This document shows, in pieces, positions 42,354-53,249 of a DNA stretch of 64,000 nt; position 1 is the first letter of the stretch, and each line of letters starts with the position of its first letter. Source of the stretch: Skeletonema tropicum. Its lineage: Eukaryota; Bacillariophyta; Thalassiosirophyceae; Thalassiosirales; Thalassiosiraceae. Where the stretch lies: the NCBI GenBank assembly GCA_037178625.1, contig CM074143.1, positions 1,860,001 to 1,924,000 on the forward strand, read 5' to 3'. The translations under genes were made by a program, and so were the position numbers. The notes beneath the pieces were generated by a model. It saw only the letters and a program-made list of their open reading frames with translations, ran no database searches and had not been told where the DNA came from.

Positions 42354-42428
42354 CTCAAGTCTATGCTAAGGTCTTAATCGAATATTAAGGTGCATTGGAT
42401 CAATATGATTCCTTAGCATAGACTTGAG
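42354..42428. repeat. perfect 18-bp inverted repeat
   Basis: CTCAAGTCTATGCTAAGG (42354-42371) and its exact reverse complement (42411-42428) flank a 39-bp spacer that itself holds CTTAAT/ATTAAG arms, so a nested hairpin can form. Confidence 0.85.
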
Positions 42429-42812
42429 GAATGATACTTAGTGAGAATTGGCCGTCCGCTTTTGGGTCTTGTACGGCCATGATTGGCATCATTTTGTGCG
42501 GAAGATGCTTGATGAGTGATGGAGGCGGGAAAAATCGGCCCAAGTGATTTTTATAAGACTCATTACGTCATTTATACTAAACCAACGTAGGAATTCGAAT
42601 TTTGTATGTGCAGAATCTCTGAAATGAAAACAGCTGTACATAAATACATACTTATGTAGACGGACGATGAGTTTTTTCTGAAGGATTCGATGAAACAGCC
42701 CCGTCTTGTCCAGGTACAGTTCTGATGTGGCACTATACGGTACCGACTTCTCAACAGTCACCCTCTCATTCCACCCTCGCCTCACATCTCATCCACATCT
42801 CATTTATGTGGA

Positions 42813-43450
42813 GTGTGGAGGGATAAGTGAAAGCAACAAGTTGAGAGGAACTGGATCGAGCAAGTGCCACAATAGCAATAGAAGCAAGTACATTCACTCT
42901 GAGACTTAGAGTGAGAGTGACCACACTTGCATGAGTGAATTTCAAGAGGGCTAAAATTAAAGATCAAGATGGCATTGGACTCGAATTACTTGGAACTAAA
43001 AGCAGTTTCATAAACTATTGACATCTTTCATAGAAACGATGAGAGACATTATCTAACTACACCTCACTCCCCATCTGTGAAGATGGAAACGCCAATCCCC
43101 GATCATTCCGCTAGAGAGAGAGGCTGCTGCAAACATGCCAAATGATACCCGATAGATATGCAATGGGCTTTTGGAGCGCTACTAGGTGTCAGGTGTGACA
43201 GGATAGGCCCTCAACTGCTCAAACAACACGAATTCTACACGTCAACAGGCTGGCTTGGTCCAAATAGCGGTGGATGAATGGACGGTAGCTGGCCGAGTCG
43301 ATTGTGGTATGCCGTGTGAAGAGTTGCTCAGAGATGTAAACGTTATCTCCTCTTGAGTCACAATGGAAGTAGGAACTACGAAGATGTGAAGTTGGGCAGG
43401 AAGATGTGTTGTTAGAAAGATCACACCAAACGAAGAAATAAAGACATGTC
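42813..43450 (+). repeat. ~0.6-kb interspersed repeat, copy 1
   Basis: Shares long stretches with 56470-57130: GAGCAAGTGCCACAATAGCA, TTCACTCTGAGACTTAGAGT and CCCCGATCATTCCGCTAGAG. It is more distantly similar to 58270-58780 and 63265-63775. No ORF is conserved between copies. Confidence 0.85.
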
Positions 43451-43991
43451 AACAAGAATACTTATACTATGTTGTATTTAGACATCATATTGATCGTCAA
43501 AGCTAGTTTTTCTTTCTCATCATGGCACGGACCCCACAACCACAATTGAAGATCCAGCTAGCCAACCCCATCACACACTATCCTCAACAGACAGAAACAG
43601 AAGCGATCCCACCTCAGACGCGTCCTCAAATACAATAGCAGATGTATCTTCTTCCCTCTACGGGTCCGCCTCAATCGGCTGCTCCCACCACCACCAGCGT
43701 TCGCTGGTATTGTACCGCATATGTAGTCTCTTCCACTCGTGCGTGTGAGGGGACACGCGGACGCGACAGGACAAACCTACCGGACAAAAGAGATTTGTGT
43801 TGAAAAAGGGGCAACCGACCATGAGAGCCCGATAGCCCGAAAATCATGTCGCCAAAATCTTTTCTCGCTCAAAAATCAACAGCAAAATAAACGCAAAATA
43901 AAACATGTCAAAATCCAAAGCGAAAAGCTGTTGAGCTGCAACTGCGTCAAGATGAGCTCATTATTCCATCAACCTCTCCTACTTCTTCACC

Positions 43992-46338
43992 ATGCCGAAG
44001 ACAAGAAGCGGTCTCAATACCTATACCGACGGCGAGGGCATCATCGCCCCACGCCGCGCCGCTGCAGCCGCCACCGCACGCACCAGGAACAAGACGGGTG
44101 AGTAAAGATCGATTTGTTTCGTTTTCCGTTTGCGTTTTGGAATACTTACTTACTCAATTGTTCTTTCATTGCAATTGCACATGGATTACACAGTGGCTTT
44201 CCCTTGTTTCAACCTCGAAGACGTTCACGTTGTCGGTTGCAAACCATGTGAGCTCGATGCTATGCATTATGACAACACCGGCCACCCATGGGATTTCTCA
44301 CACGCCGGCACCTCCATTATTTCCATTCTTCAAGCGAATCCTGGTCACGACATCTTCCTCAACGGCTATGCGGTTAGTTACCTTCCCGACAGTCCCCATC
44401 AGGCCCCGGTGTACTCAGGATTTCTGATGCCTTCCGAGCTCGGACAACCCACCAACTCGATGTGTTTGGTTGACAACCAAAAATCAACCGAAGAATTGAT
44501 TTCTTTTGATCAATTGGGATATTTTTGGAAAAGCTCTGATGACCCAAATCACAAGGGACGAGTTCATTTTCTCGCCTGCAACAGAGATTTGGGGTCAGTG
44601 TCGGAAAATGATGCTTATCGTTATGAATATGCCGTTATCTTCATGGCATCGCCCGGCGATCTGTCAATCAAACGTCATGGTCATGGGAAATGTATTGTTG
44701 ACCAAGTCGATTTCTCCTTCCCTTTGCTTGACAAAGAAGTTGTTAAGTCAACATGGCTTCCGGAGGAACAGACATTGGACAAGCATATCAATTATATCGT
44801 AAACCATTTTTTTGATGATGAAGATGAGTTTGAGGAATTTGGCTTTTCCTCCGACGAAATTAAGATGAAGACTGACGAAATCAAAGTTGACCTGACAAAG
44901 GTAAGTTTTCCTCATGCCAAAGTTCAACCATTTCCTTACGCATGCACAATTTTACTAACATAACAACTATCTTTGTGCCTCAGAGTGCTCAAGCAGCACT
45001 TGAGCGTTCCCGCAAACAAAAGCAGGGGATGATCGACTCATTCTTCAGCTCAGTTACCTACAAAGCGAAAGATTTGAGCAAAATTCAATTGTTCAACGTG
45101 TTCCCAATCAACTTACCAGCTGTGATAAATCCGAAGCTGCCAGGCAAATACATGGATCAGTTCTGGCAACAGCTTGGAGACAATCGTCGTCAGGTGATTA
45201 GTGACCATTACTCCTCTACCCATGTGTCACATTCTGGGCTCCGTCAACAACTCCGTCAAATTGGTGGTGATCAAGTGTTGAATGTCTTTGATATCAATGA
45301 TACCTCCTCATCCACGCAGCTTTTACACATGCTTCTCGCAGTTGATTTCCTGTTTGCAACAAGTGGATTCGGCAGCTCAAGCAATGCTTGCTACACCATC
45401 ACTCAATTTCTACAATTCTTGAGCATGATTCCTTCAAAGTTTGGCATCAAACGACTCATCCAGTTTATGGTTGGCGATAGCTCTGTCATTGGGAATGAGG
45501 TCGAGATGCACAAAGCAATCTACAACGCATATATCGGCAAAGTCGTTGATGAGACAAGAGAAGCAATCGAAAGTATTGGTCGCCCACCTTCCTCTCCGAT
45601 GGATTTCCTTACTGACTTCTTGTTCGATGAGCCATCTGGTTATCAAAGGGATGAGCTTTTTGGAGCAGAGTCAATTCGTTGAAGGCAAGCTCAAAGACGC
45701 TTCAACTCCAGCTTGGGGGCCGGTGGATCGATGCAGATGTTCGTGGACTCGGCAAAATTATCTCCAAAGATGGTAGAAATGAATTGCTCCTTCGCCTTCT
45801 CCTTCATCAATCGGAACACCCAGTTGCAATTCCATCTGGTGCTCGTGATGACGCAGTTTCAGCGGACGATGCAGCAACTCAGCTTACTTCTTTTGACTGT
45901 GTAAAAGCAAGTCTCTTGTTAACATCGGATAGGGTGCTCAGCCCATCGGGCAAGCAGCGAGTTCAGCAGGCTCTCCCCAATCATGAGATTCCACTGTCTC
46001 AAGTTGTAACCAAACTTAACGAAAGTGTCAAGACGATCAGAGTGAAGGAAATAAAAGCCAGTCCCCATGAAACGGCAATGACTGGGATGGATGAAATGCT
46101 GGCATCCTTCCAGGATGGTGGAGGCAGCAAACATTGTGTGTACATCAATGGGAGTGAAGGGACGATTACTGATCCGGTAGAAGGATTTGGGGTAGGCCTT
46201 CCTCGTACAAACGAAAGCTTGGCCGCGCTTGGCATCTCTGAATTTCGTCAGGTGATTACAGTCCGTAGGCATGAGAAGGAATTGAGTGAGAAGACTAGAA
46301 GGAATCTCCAGAAAAATACCGGCCTCCCATTTTTCTGA
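43992..46338 (+). CDS. three-exon gene of unknown function with frameshifts in exon 3
   Basis: Exon 1 43992-44097 (MPKTRSGLNTYTDGEG), intron 1 44098-44193 (GTGAGT...CAG, 96 bp), exon 2 44194-44900, intron 2 44901-44983 (GTAAGT...CAG, 83 bp), exon 3 from 44984. Joins are phase-consistent (RNKT|V-AFPCFNLE; VDLTK|SAQAALE). Exon 3 is open to TGA 45680-45682. Related coding then appears in a second frame around 45655-45715 (EQSQFVEGKLKDASTPAW) and a third to 46338 (GGRWIDADVRGLGKIIS...TGLPFF). About 780 residues would result if two indels are corrected. No domain is recognised. Composition is globular with an Ala/Arg-rich N-terminus. It may be a pseudogene or carry assembly indels. Confidence 0.6.
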
Positions 46339-47046
46339 GGCTGTTATCGAATGTGAAAGTCCACACGAAGAATTGAATGTGTTAGTAATTATTTTTACGT
46401 AAAAAGGATTGGTTTGTTTTAATGAATCCTCTTCCGTTCATGACTAATCACCACGCATTGTGGCTGCTCAGCTTACTTCTTTTGACTGTGTAAAAGCAAG
46501 TCTCTTGTTAACATCGGATAGGGTGCTCAGCCCATCGGGCAAGCAGCGAGTTGACTCCCCAATCATGAGATTCCACTGTCTCAACTTGCAACCAAACTTG
46601 ACGAAAGTGTCAAGACGATCATGGTGAAGGAAATAAAAGCCAGTCCCCATGAAACGGCAATGACTGGGATGGATGAAATGCTGGCCTCCTTCCAGGATGG
46701 TGGAGGGAACAGACATTGTGTGTTCATCAATGGGAGTGAAGGGACGATTACTGATCCGGTAGAAGGATTTGGGGTAGGCCTTCCTCGTACAAACGAAAGC
46801 TTGGCCGCGCTTGGCATCTCTGAATTTCGTCAGGTGATTACAGTCCGTAGGCATGAGGACGAATTGAGTGAGAGGAAGAGAAGGAATCTCCAGAAAAAGA
46901 CCGGCCTCCCATTCTTCTGAGGCTGTTATCGAATGTGAAAGTCCCACGAAGAATTGAATGTGTTAGTAATTATTTTTACATAGGATTGGTTTGTTTGTAA
47001 TGAATTCTCTTCCGTTCATGACTAATCACCACGCATTGTGGCTGCC
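45880..47046 (+). repeat. ~585-bp tandem duplication of the gene's 3' end
   Basis: CAGCTTACTTCTTTTGACTG starts at 45880 and again at 46469. Copies run through the stop codon and 3' flank (TTCATGACTAATCACCACGC). Copy 2 has a small deletion (GTTGACTCC versus GTTCAGCAGGCTCTCC) that breaks the frame. An ATG at 46621 leaves a 99-codon ORF ending in the same TGLPFF. Confidence 0.9.
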
Positions 47047-47329
47047 ATCTCCACGATATCCAAACAGCCCAATATTTAACGTAGGTTGGCTCATTCGTTG
47101 CTCTATCGATATGTGCTGACGACTCTATTCACTTTGCCTGTTGGCCCGCTGTAGCAGTAGCAGCCACTACTACCGCTGTGAGATTGTATGCGTATGCGTA
47201 TGCATTGGTCATTGTTTCGAAAGCAATTTATTCGACAGCAATTCATCGATCAGAGTATGCAACAACATGATGTGCTCACTCCATCTAAGAGAGCTAATAT
47301 CATAAAGCCAAGCTTTCCAAATGGATAAA

Positions 47330-47515
47330 AGTGGACGACTGAAGATAGACGGACAATGACACACACAATACAACTACAACGCAGCGACCTGCTTCATATA
47401 CCTCAAAGAGCGAAAGGCCGAACAAAAGAAAGGACCAAGGCGGGTAAACTATTGCACTCGCATTGTAGGCAGGGCAGAGGCCAAATAAAAGGCAAAAGGA
47501 GCAAAAGAACAACAC
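47330..47515 (-). repeat. 5S-linked repeat, copy 2 (tail only)
   Basis: Shares AAAGAGCGAAAGGCCGA.CA, AAGGCGGGTAAA and GGAGCAAAAGAACAACACCA with the other copies, but the 5S part stops a few bases in, at AACACCA. Confidence 0.8.
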
Positions 47516-47914
47516 CACAGACAATATAACCTGTATTATACCTACATGTAAGTACTTATCTTGATCTAGGCATCACATTCATCATTGATCGTCAAAGCAA
47601 GTATTGTAAGAACTTCTTCATCTTCATCATCATCATGGCACGGCCATTCTCTTTGCTTCATTGCTTGCCGCAACATGATATTGATATGAAGGAAAAGCAC
47701 ATCTTCATCTTTCATGTACATTTGGATGACTGAAGAGATATGTACCTAGACCTAGACGGACGATGAGACCACAATGCAGCTTCTTCAACACAACTTCTCT
47801 CAAGCGAAGTGAAAAGAAGCTTCTCTCAAGTGAAGTGAAATGAAGCGAAGTACTCTAGAGCACTACTTCTTAGCTACAGTGCAATGTCTTTAAAATTAGA
47901 CGTTTGCCTTGTGG

Positions 47915-47958
<44 letters not shown>

Positions 47959-48654
47959 CTTGTCTGCATTGCACGCAGCGCAGCCTAAGCATCTCAGTCT
48001 CGCTCTGATGTCAGGCCATTTATCTATCCAATCGCTTTGTTGTACTTGTACTATACTGCACGAACACACTCTCTCTCCTCCAGTGTGACCAATCGATCGC
48101 ATACACGTTTGACGCGTATGATACGTGCTATCTCTCCTTCACTTGGTATCATTTATTTCATCCCTCTCTTGTCTGACAAGTGTTTGTAACACAGTAACAG
48201 CTCTTTCCGGTGCGATGCTTCCTTCCTCTTCCTTTAGCTTTGCTCCTTTTCAAGATTCCTCTTGCATTGTTGCTGCAGCGGTTTTGCGCTGAAATGCGTT
48301 CTCTTCTTCTAATTCCTTTGAGGATAACGAACCATACAGGCAAGCTCTGCTTCGCTCGACTAAACTAAACTTCTTCAACTCAATCTAAAGACGAAGCTTG
48401 ACACCAGGTCAGCCGCGGGGAAACTCACTCGAGTGAGATGTGATGGCTTAACTTCTTGCTATTTCGGCAGACCTGGCGCAATTTTAACAACTTACCTTGA
48501 TAGAAGCTCAACACACGGACTCTCAACATTGTCCCAGAGAGCTATTTAGCTGACTTTTGGCACAATAATTCTTGCGTGAACTTTGCTACAATTCTTGAGT
48601 AATTCAAAACTGATACGAGAAGATCCACCACTCTATATATATTAGATACTCGTC
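47516..48654. other. repeat-derived intergenic with CT microsatellite
   Basis: Contains the repeat shared with 40540-40700 and a (TC)n tract at about 47917-47954. No gene is supported. Confidence 0.5.
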
Positions 48655-48845
48655 ACAGGGTGCGATCTGGGAAATATTGCTATTGCAGCACATGTTCGTT
48701 ATCACTTAGCATAGATAATATCACCTCATAGAGGGTCCACCAGACGTGCTTTAACACTTCTGTTACATACATGTATTACTCGTCATCCTCAGCTCAGGAG
48801 AGGGCTGACTACTGACTACACAGATGCAGATTCACTATGAATGGA
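48655..48845 (+). repeat. diverged retrotransposon tail plus interspersed repeat
   Basis: 48655-48780 resembles 5931-6068 (GTGCGATCTG, then CAGCACA.ATGTT, then ATAGAGGG.......CAGACGT.CTTTAA). 48765-48845 matches 39285-39375. Confidence 0.6.
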
Positions 48846-49942
48846 CATCATCTATCTCTACAAGCTATGCTATAGCTTGGTAAATGACTTAATACCGCCA
48901 AGTGCTGTGTTACAGTCGAGCAACTAACATATCGTATCAAGCGTTGTCTCTCGTGAAATTGCCCCCTACCTCTCTAGAGCTAGAGGCCTAGCTGAGCCTG
49001 CCACCGTGCGGACGGACAAGTCGGGTACCGGATTGACACAACATGTTAAAGTTGCGAGAAATATCTCTGGTTTAGATTGATCTTCACCTGCCGCTGCACC
49101 GCTGGCTGGTACAAATGCAGTTTCAAAGCTCCCAGTGAAAAGATTATATTCATTGTTGCCACAATTACATTTCAGGGGACGATCACAATCGGATCCAGGG
49201 CCGGGAGGGGACTGTACTCGTATTCATACGCTTGTTCATCATGAGCCGCATCTCTCTTCTGTTTGCTGTAGCCAAACCAACCCAATTCTTCACTCCACCT
49301 TTCTTACGAAGCATCCATATCCACTATGAGTCCCACTGTGAATTCGTGCTCCATGGGGTCGCACGTTTTGCCTTCAAGGACGTTCTGAAACGCAGGAGGT
49401 GGCATCCCAGCCCCAGCCCCAGCCCCACCCTCATATTCACATTCACCTTCATGGTGGAACTTGACTTGCGCTTGAGTCGTCGCATCTTACCTACAAACAA
49501 TGGCAAGACTTCTCTTCTCTACTTCGAAGGGGGCAACGATGAAGAGACTGGTCATTTGAAGATATCTATTGTTGTCAGCAGGACAAGCCCGTATAGAATG
49601 TGCTGAGCCTGTGTGCTTTGAAAGTAGTATAAGGAGGTCAAGATTCTTCAGCGTAAGGTACAGTCTTGTGTGTTGGAGAGGCATTAGCCAATGCTCCTGA
49701 TGATACTTCATCTATCGTATCAAATGTTGTCACTGTAGCAATGAGCCGCTTGTAGTGGACCAAAACACTTGCCTACGATAGCATAGAAGCATATCAGGAT
49801 TGCATAGACTAATACATCTATCAAGGATTCAAATTCAAATCCACCGCCAGCAGCAGTAGGCAAAGAAAACAGTCCCTCCTCCGCTGTAGTGGACAATCCT
49901 ACTATTATTACCCAAGACAAAAACTACAGTCTCAATACCATC
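48846..49942. other. intergenic, nothing firmly recognised
   Basis: 48868-48905 (GCTATAGCTTGGTAAATGAC, then ATACCGCCAAGT) recurs near 55990. Short frames at 49135-49606 lack motifs. Confidence 0.4.
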
Positions 49943-51475
49943 ATGCCCAAAATGAAAATGTCCTCTTCACTATTATTAAATCGATTGGTATCATCCACCT
50001 GTTCTTCCTCCGGAGCAGCAGCAGCAGTAGCAGCAGGGAGAAACACATCCTCATCACCCAACACTACTACTACCACCTCTTCGACAGACGATTCGCTATT
50101 ACCACCCGTGGATATTGTTTGTGATGAGGAATCAGAGTCGATGCAGGTTGTTCTTTCTACTCGAAATGTGTATGACAATCATCATTTGAATCATAATCAT
50201 CACAATGGAGAATTGAATGGTGTTGCATCGTTTAGTAATGGTGGAGGTGGGCGAATGTCCAAATTGTTCAAAAAGAGTGGTAGCAGTGGTGGTGGTGGTG
50301 GGAAGGATGGAAGCAATAAGAATACCAACAATAATCATGATTATAGTAACAATACAAATGGTAGTAGTAGTGGTGGAGGACAAGAAAATGGCAGTGGTAG
50401 TGGTGGTGGTGATTCCAATGATGATGATGATGAGAGGAAGAAGAATGATAAGAATACCAACAAGAGCAATGTTAATGAGGAGAAGAATGCAGCTACTGAT
50501 GAAGATGATGATGAAGAAGAAGACGAGGACAACAACAACAAACGCGACAACAAAAATAATATCCAAACTAGCCAACCTCAAACAACACATCCCACCACCT
50601 CCAAAAAAACAACAACAATATTCAACCCCACCCGCATCCAATTCGCACAAAACTCACCTAGTCTATATGAAGTATATGCCGTGAGATTCTTTCGGAGTGA
50701 GAAACGGACTGTGGGGGGTGCGGCTAGTATTATGCCACTACCGGAGATGACTCCTCCTAATACACGAATGGTTGTAACATCTTTGACAGATGGTACTACT
50801 ACTACTACTACTACTGCGGAAGTACCAAACAACATGATGTTATTACCAGGAGGAAACAAATCCCATCCAGAATTAAAGGGAACCAAAATCCCCGATGTAC
50901 TCGTGGTACATTTCATGCTCCCCTATGAACCACCCAACATGTTCAAACAAAAGGATGACGGTAAGGGAGGGGAATGTGTCTATTACCTCCGTCCATCGCA
51001 ACGATTCCTCGATGAAATTTCGGGTAAGATACCTGCCACACCGGCAACCAAGCTTTTTGTCAAGTGGTGCAATACCTGCGAGTCCAATATCCAAATGAGA
51101 TCACGATTCAAATGCATGGCATTGGTACGTGACATTGAAAAACACAACATGGGACTACTCAAGAGTTACAATGGCAAGCCAGTCTTAATTACCGAAAGTG
51201 GACGTGCCGCGAGTGGATATCACGGAAACATACGATACCTCGAAATGACGGCGAATGTTCACTATTGGGCATTCATGGCCAAAAAGGGATTTGTGTCACT
51301 TATACCGAAATTCAAAATGATGCAGATGGAGGTGGGGTTTACGATTGAGGCACATGGGGATAGTGAGATGCCGGAGTGTATGCTTGGATCGACGGTGTTG
51401 AGTTATATAAGTGAGAAGACGGGTCCTGTGATTGATGCGGAGATGCAGGAACCTGTTCATGAGCATCAGTCGTGA
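49943..51475 (+). CDS. EDR2 C-terminal domain (DUF1336) protein
   Basis: About 510 residues from ATG 49943; an upstream GTG start was ignored. The N-terminal ~220 residues are low complexity (Ser, Asn, Gly, acidic runs, poly-Thr). The C-terminal ~280 residues match the plant EDR2-C/DUF1336 family: PDVLVVHFMLPYEPPNMF, a loop, RFKCMALVRDIEKHNMGLLKSYNGKPVLIT, then YLEMTANVHYWAFMAKKGFVSLIPKFKMMQMEVGFTIEAHGDSEMPECML. In plants the domain is joined to PH and START domains in negative regulators of defence. Here it stands alone, as in other stramenopile proteins. It is probably a lipid- or membrane-associated protein; the precise function is unknown. Confidence 0.85.
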   Translation: MPKMKMSSSLLLNRLVSSTCSSSGAAAAVAAGRNTSSSPNTTTTTSSTDDSLLPPVDIVCDEESESMQVVLSTRNVYDNHHLNHNHHNGELNGVASFSNGGGGRMSKLFKKSGSSGGGGGKDGSNKNTNNNHDYSNNTNGSSSGGGQENGSGSGGGDSNDDDDERKKNDKNTNKSNVNEEKNAATDEDDDEEEDEDNNNKRDNKNNIQTSQPQTTHPTTSKKTTTIFNPTRIQFAQNSPSLYEVYAVRFFRSEKRTVGGAASIMPLPEMTPPNTRMVVTSLTDGTTTTTTTAEVPNNMMLLPGGNKSHPELKGTKIPDVLVVHFMLPYEPPNMFKQKDDGKGGECVYYLRPSQRFLDEISGKIPATPATKLFVKWCNTCESNIQMRSRFKCMALVRDIEKHNMGLLKSYNGKPVLITESGRAASGYHGNIRYLEMTANVHYWAFMAKKGFVSLIPKFKMMQMEVGFTIEAHGDSEMPECMLGSTVLSYISEKTGPVIDAEMQEPVHEHQS

Positions 51476-51616
51476 TATAATTATGGAGAGGTGGTGAAAT
51501 GATATTATAGAGGTTAGTATGTACAGAGCATAAAAGATTATAGAAAGATTATTGAGTTGAAACGAAGCTAAAGTGAATATGGTACGTCATTTTGATTTAC
51601 TTTACATACCCAAGAT

Positions 51617-52817
51617 TCATCGATCACTGGTGGAGGTTTTAGAAGACTTCTTAATATAACATTCACCCCAAGCACACACCGTTCGACTCTTCAAAATGGC
51701 ATGGAAATCCTCCAACGTTACAGCTCCATCCGAATCTCTCGTTACGCCTGGACTGCCCTTCTTCCCCCCATACCCTTCCCTCGCACGCCGTGTCAATTCG
51801 GATCCAGTACCCACACGGAATGTTTGATAGGGGACTTTGGAATTGGTTTCGACAATTTGAGCATCGGGGACTAATTGACATGTACTTTGAAGATTTTGAA
51901 TCATGTCTTCTACTTGTTCTTTTGATGCAAGGTTGTTGCTGCTGGTAGTATTGGAAGACTGATGTTCATCTTCGGAGTTCATCATCTCATTTCCAATCAG
52001 CAGCATGGAGTCGTAGAGAACTCGGATACGGTCAGCGACTGAACTGTTGAGTGCAAGTGATAATGATGTGAGCAGAAATGATAGTGACAACTCATCACTA
52101 CCATTCTGGCCATCATCATCATTCCCCTCCCTCCTTCGTGCCAACTCGGCAATCACCACTCTATCCATCAAATGTCCCATCTGGACAGTAAATCCTTCCC
52201 CCTTCCTATCCTTCATAACTCTCATGACCAAACTTAAAAATTGAGGATAAGTCATTCTAACAATACCCCTCGCAACAAACTCAGTTTTAATTTCCTCCAC
52301 AATTGCATTCCACACTTGCACATCAAAGTCGGAATTGGCACATCGTAAATCTTCAATTTCAAGTGGATCCAATAGTGCCGCGGTTTCCATCTCCTCGCGT
52401 AGTGCTACTCGTGAATTATTTGATTTTGTGGACGGAGGAGGAGAATATTTTTCCGAGGTTATCGAGAAAGATGTTCGAATCATTATCGTCCTTTTTTTTC
52501 TCCTGTTTTGTTTTGGTATTTTTGGTTGTGCTTTCGTTGTGACTGCTTGACGATGTGTTGTTGTTGGTGGTGGTGGTAGCTGACAATGTAGAGAAATCAA
52601 GTCTTCGTTGTAAACTTACAATGGAATTGCGGGAGTTAGCCAGATCATTACGATTCATAGATGGCATGATGCTCGTAGCCGAGGTAGCAACTGAGCGTGA
52701 TGGTGATGGCTGCACATTTGAGGTGTTCATGAGGTTGTGAATTGATTGCGATGTCGTTTGATGCAGCCGCCGCCACCACCGCAGCGACAACACCGTGTGG
52801 GAGGATCTTCTGATCAT
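51617..52817 (-). CDS. mitochondrial-type protein with EF-hand-like motif, apparent frameshift
   Basis: ATG 52817 begins an Arg-rich amphipathic presequence (MIRRSSHTVLSLRWWRRLHQTT). The frame continues through NIFLDNLGKIFSSSVHKIK to a stop near 52416. The other frame continues with NNSRVALREEMETAALLDPLEIEDLRCANSDFDVQVW to 51617, so one base must be gained or lost near 52430, in or beside a CTCCTCCTCC run. The rest is helical and Ca2+-binding-like: a degenerate EF-hand (TRDSDGAVTLEDFHAIL) near the C-terminus after a Cys-containing AWGECYIKK-adjacent segment. The total would be ~390 residues. An assembly indel is as likely as a pseudogene. Function unknown. Confidence 0.6.
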
Positions 52818-52974
52818 GTTCAAGTGCGGCAGAAATTCATCTCTATTTGATGTATGCTCTTATTATTCATGAACATAAGGAGTTGTTCATGGACAAAGGT
52901 GAAAGGTGGTAGAAAGGTGGTCGTGGTCGGCGTCGATCGGTTGGGGTTGCCGTGATTTTTGTGAATGCGTCATA

Positions 52975-53245
52975 TTCAATCACGTTCAGCACGATCACCG
53001 TGAAGCTTAACGAGTCACTCTCAGTCACTCTAGATCACGCTCAATCACGCTCAAAGTCACGGTCACGCTCAAAGTCACGCTCAATCACGCTCAAAGTCAC
53101 GGTCACGCTCAAAGTCACGCTCAATCACGCTCAATCACGCTCAAAAATTTTACTACGAAGCTTGTATGGTCACGCTCCTCACTTGAGCGTGATTGAGCGT
53201 GATTGAGCGTGATTGAGCGTGATTGAGCGTGACATGTAGTCACAC
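52975..53245. repeat. decamer minisatellite in inverted orientation
   Basis: Left arm (about 53028-53145) repeats CAATCACGCT and CAAAGTCACG units. Right arm (about 53184-53235) repeats AGCGTGATTG. The arms are complementary around a ~40-bp spacer, so a long hairpin or cruciform is possible. Confidence 0.9.
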
Positions 53246-53249
53246 TCAC

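Noticed and set aside
47896..48102. ORF ending in Arg-Glu repeats
   Set aside because: Translation of the (TC)n microsatellite at 47917-47954.
50132..50650. Highly hydrophobic minus-strand ORF resembling a membrane protein
   Set aside because: It is antisense to the Asn/Asp/Gly-rich region of the EDR2-C gene; poly-Asn codons read backwards give Ile/Val/Leu runs.
52952..53206. ORF with SRSKSRSRSKSRS repeats like an SR protein
   Set aside because: It is only the translation of the CAATCACGCT minisatellite and has no gene context.
52990..53230. CRISPR array
   Set aside because: Units are contiguous decamers without unique spacers, in a eukaryotic context.
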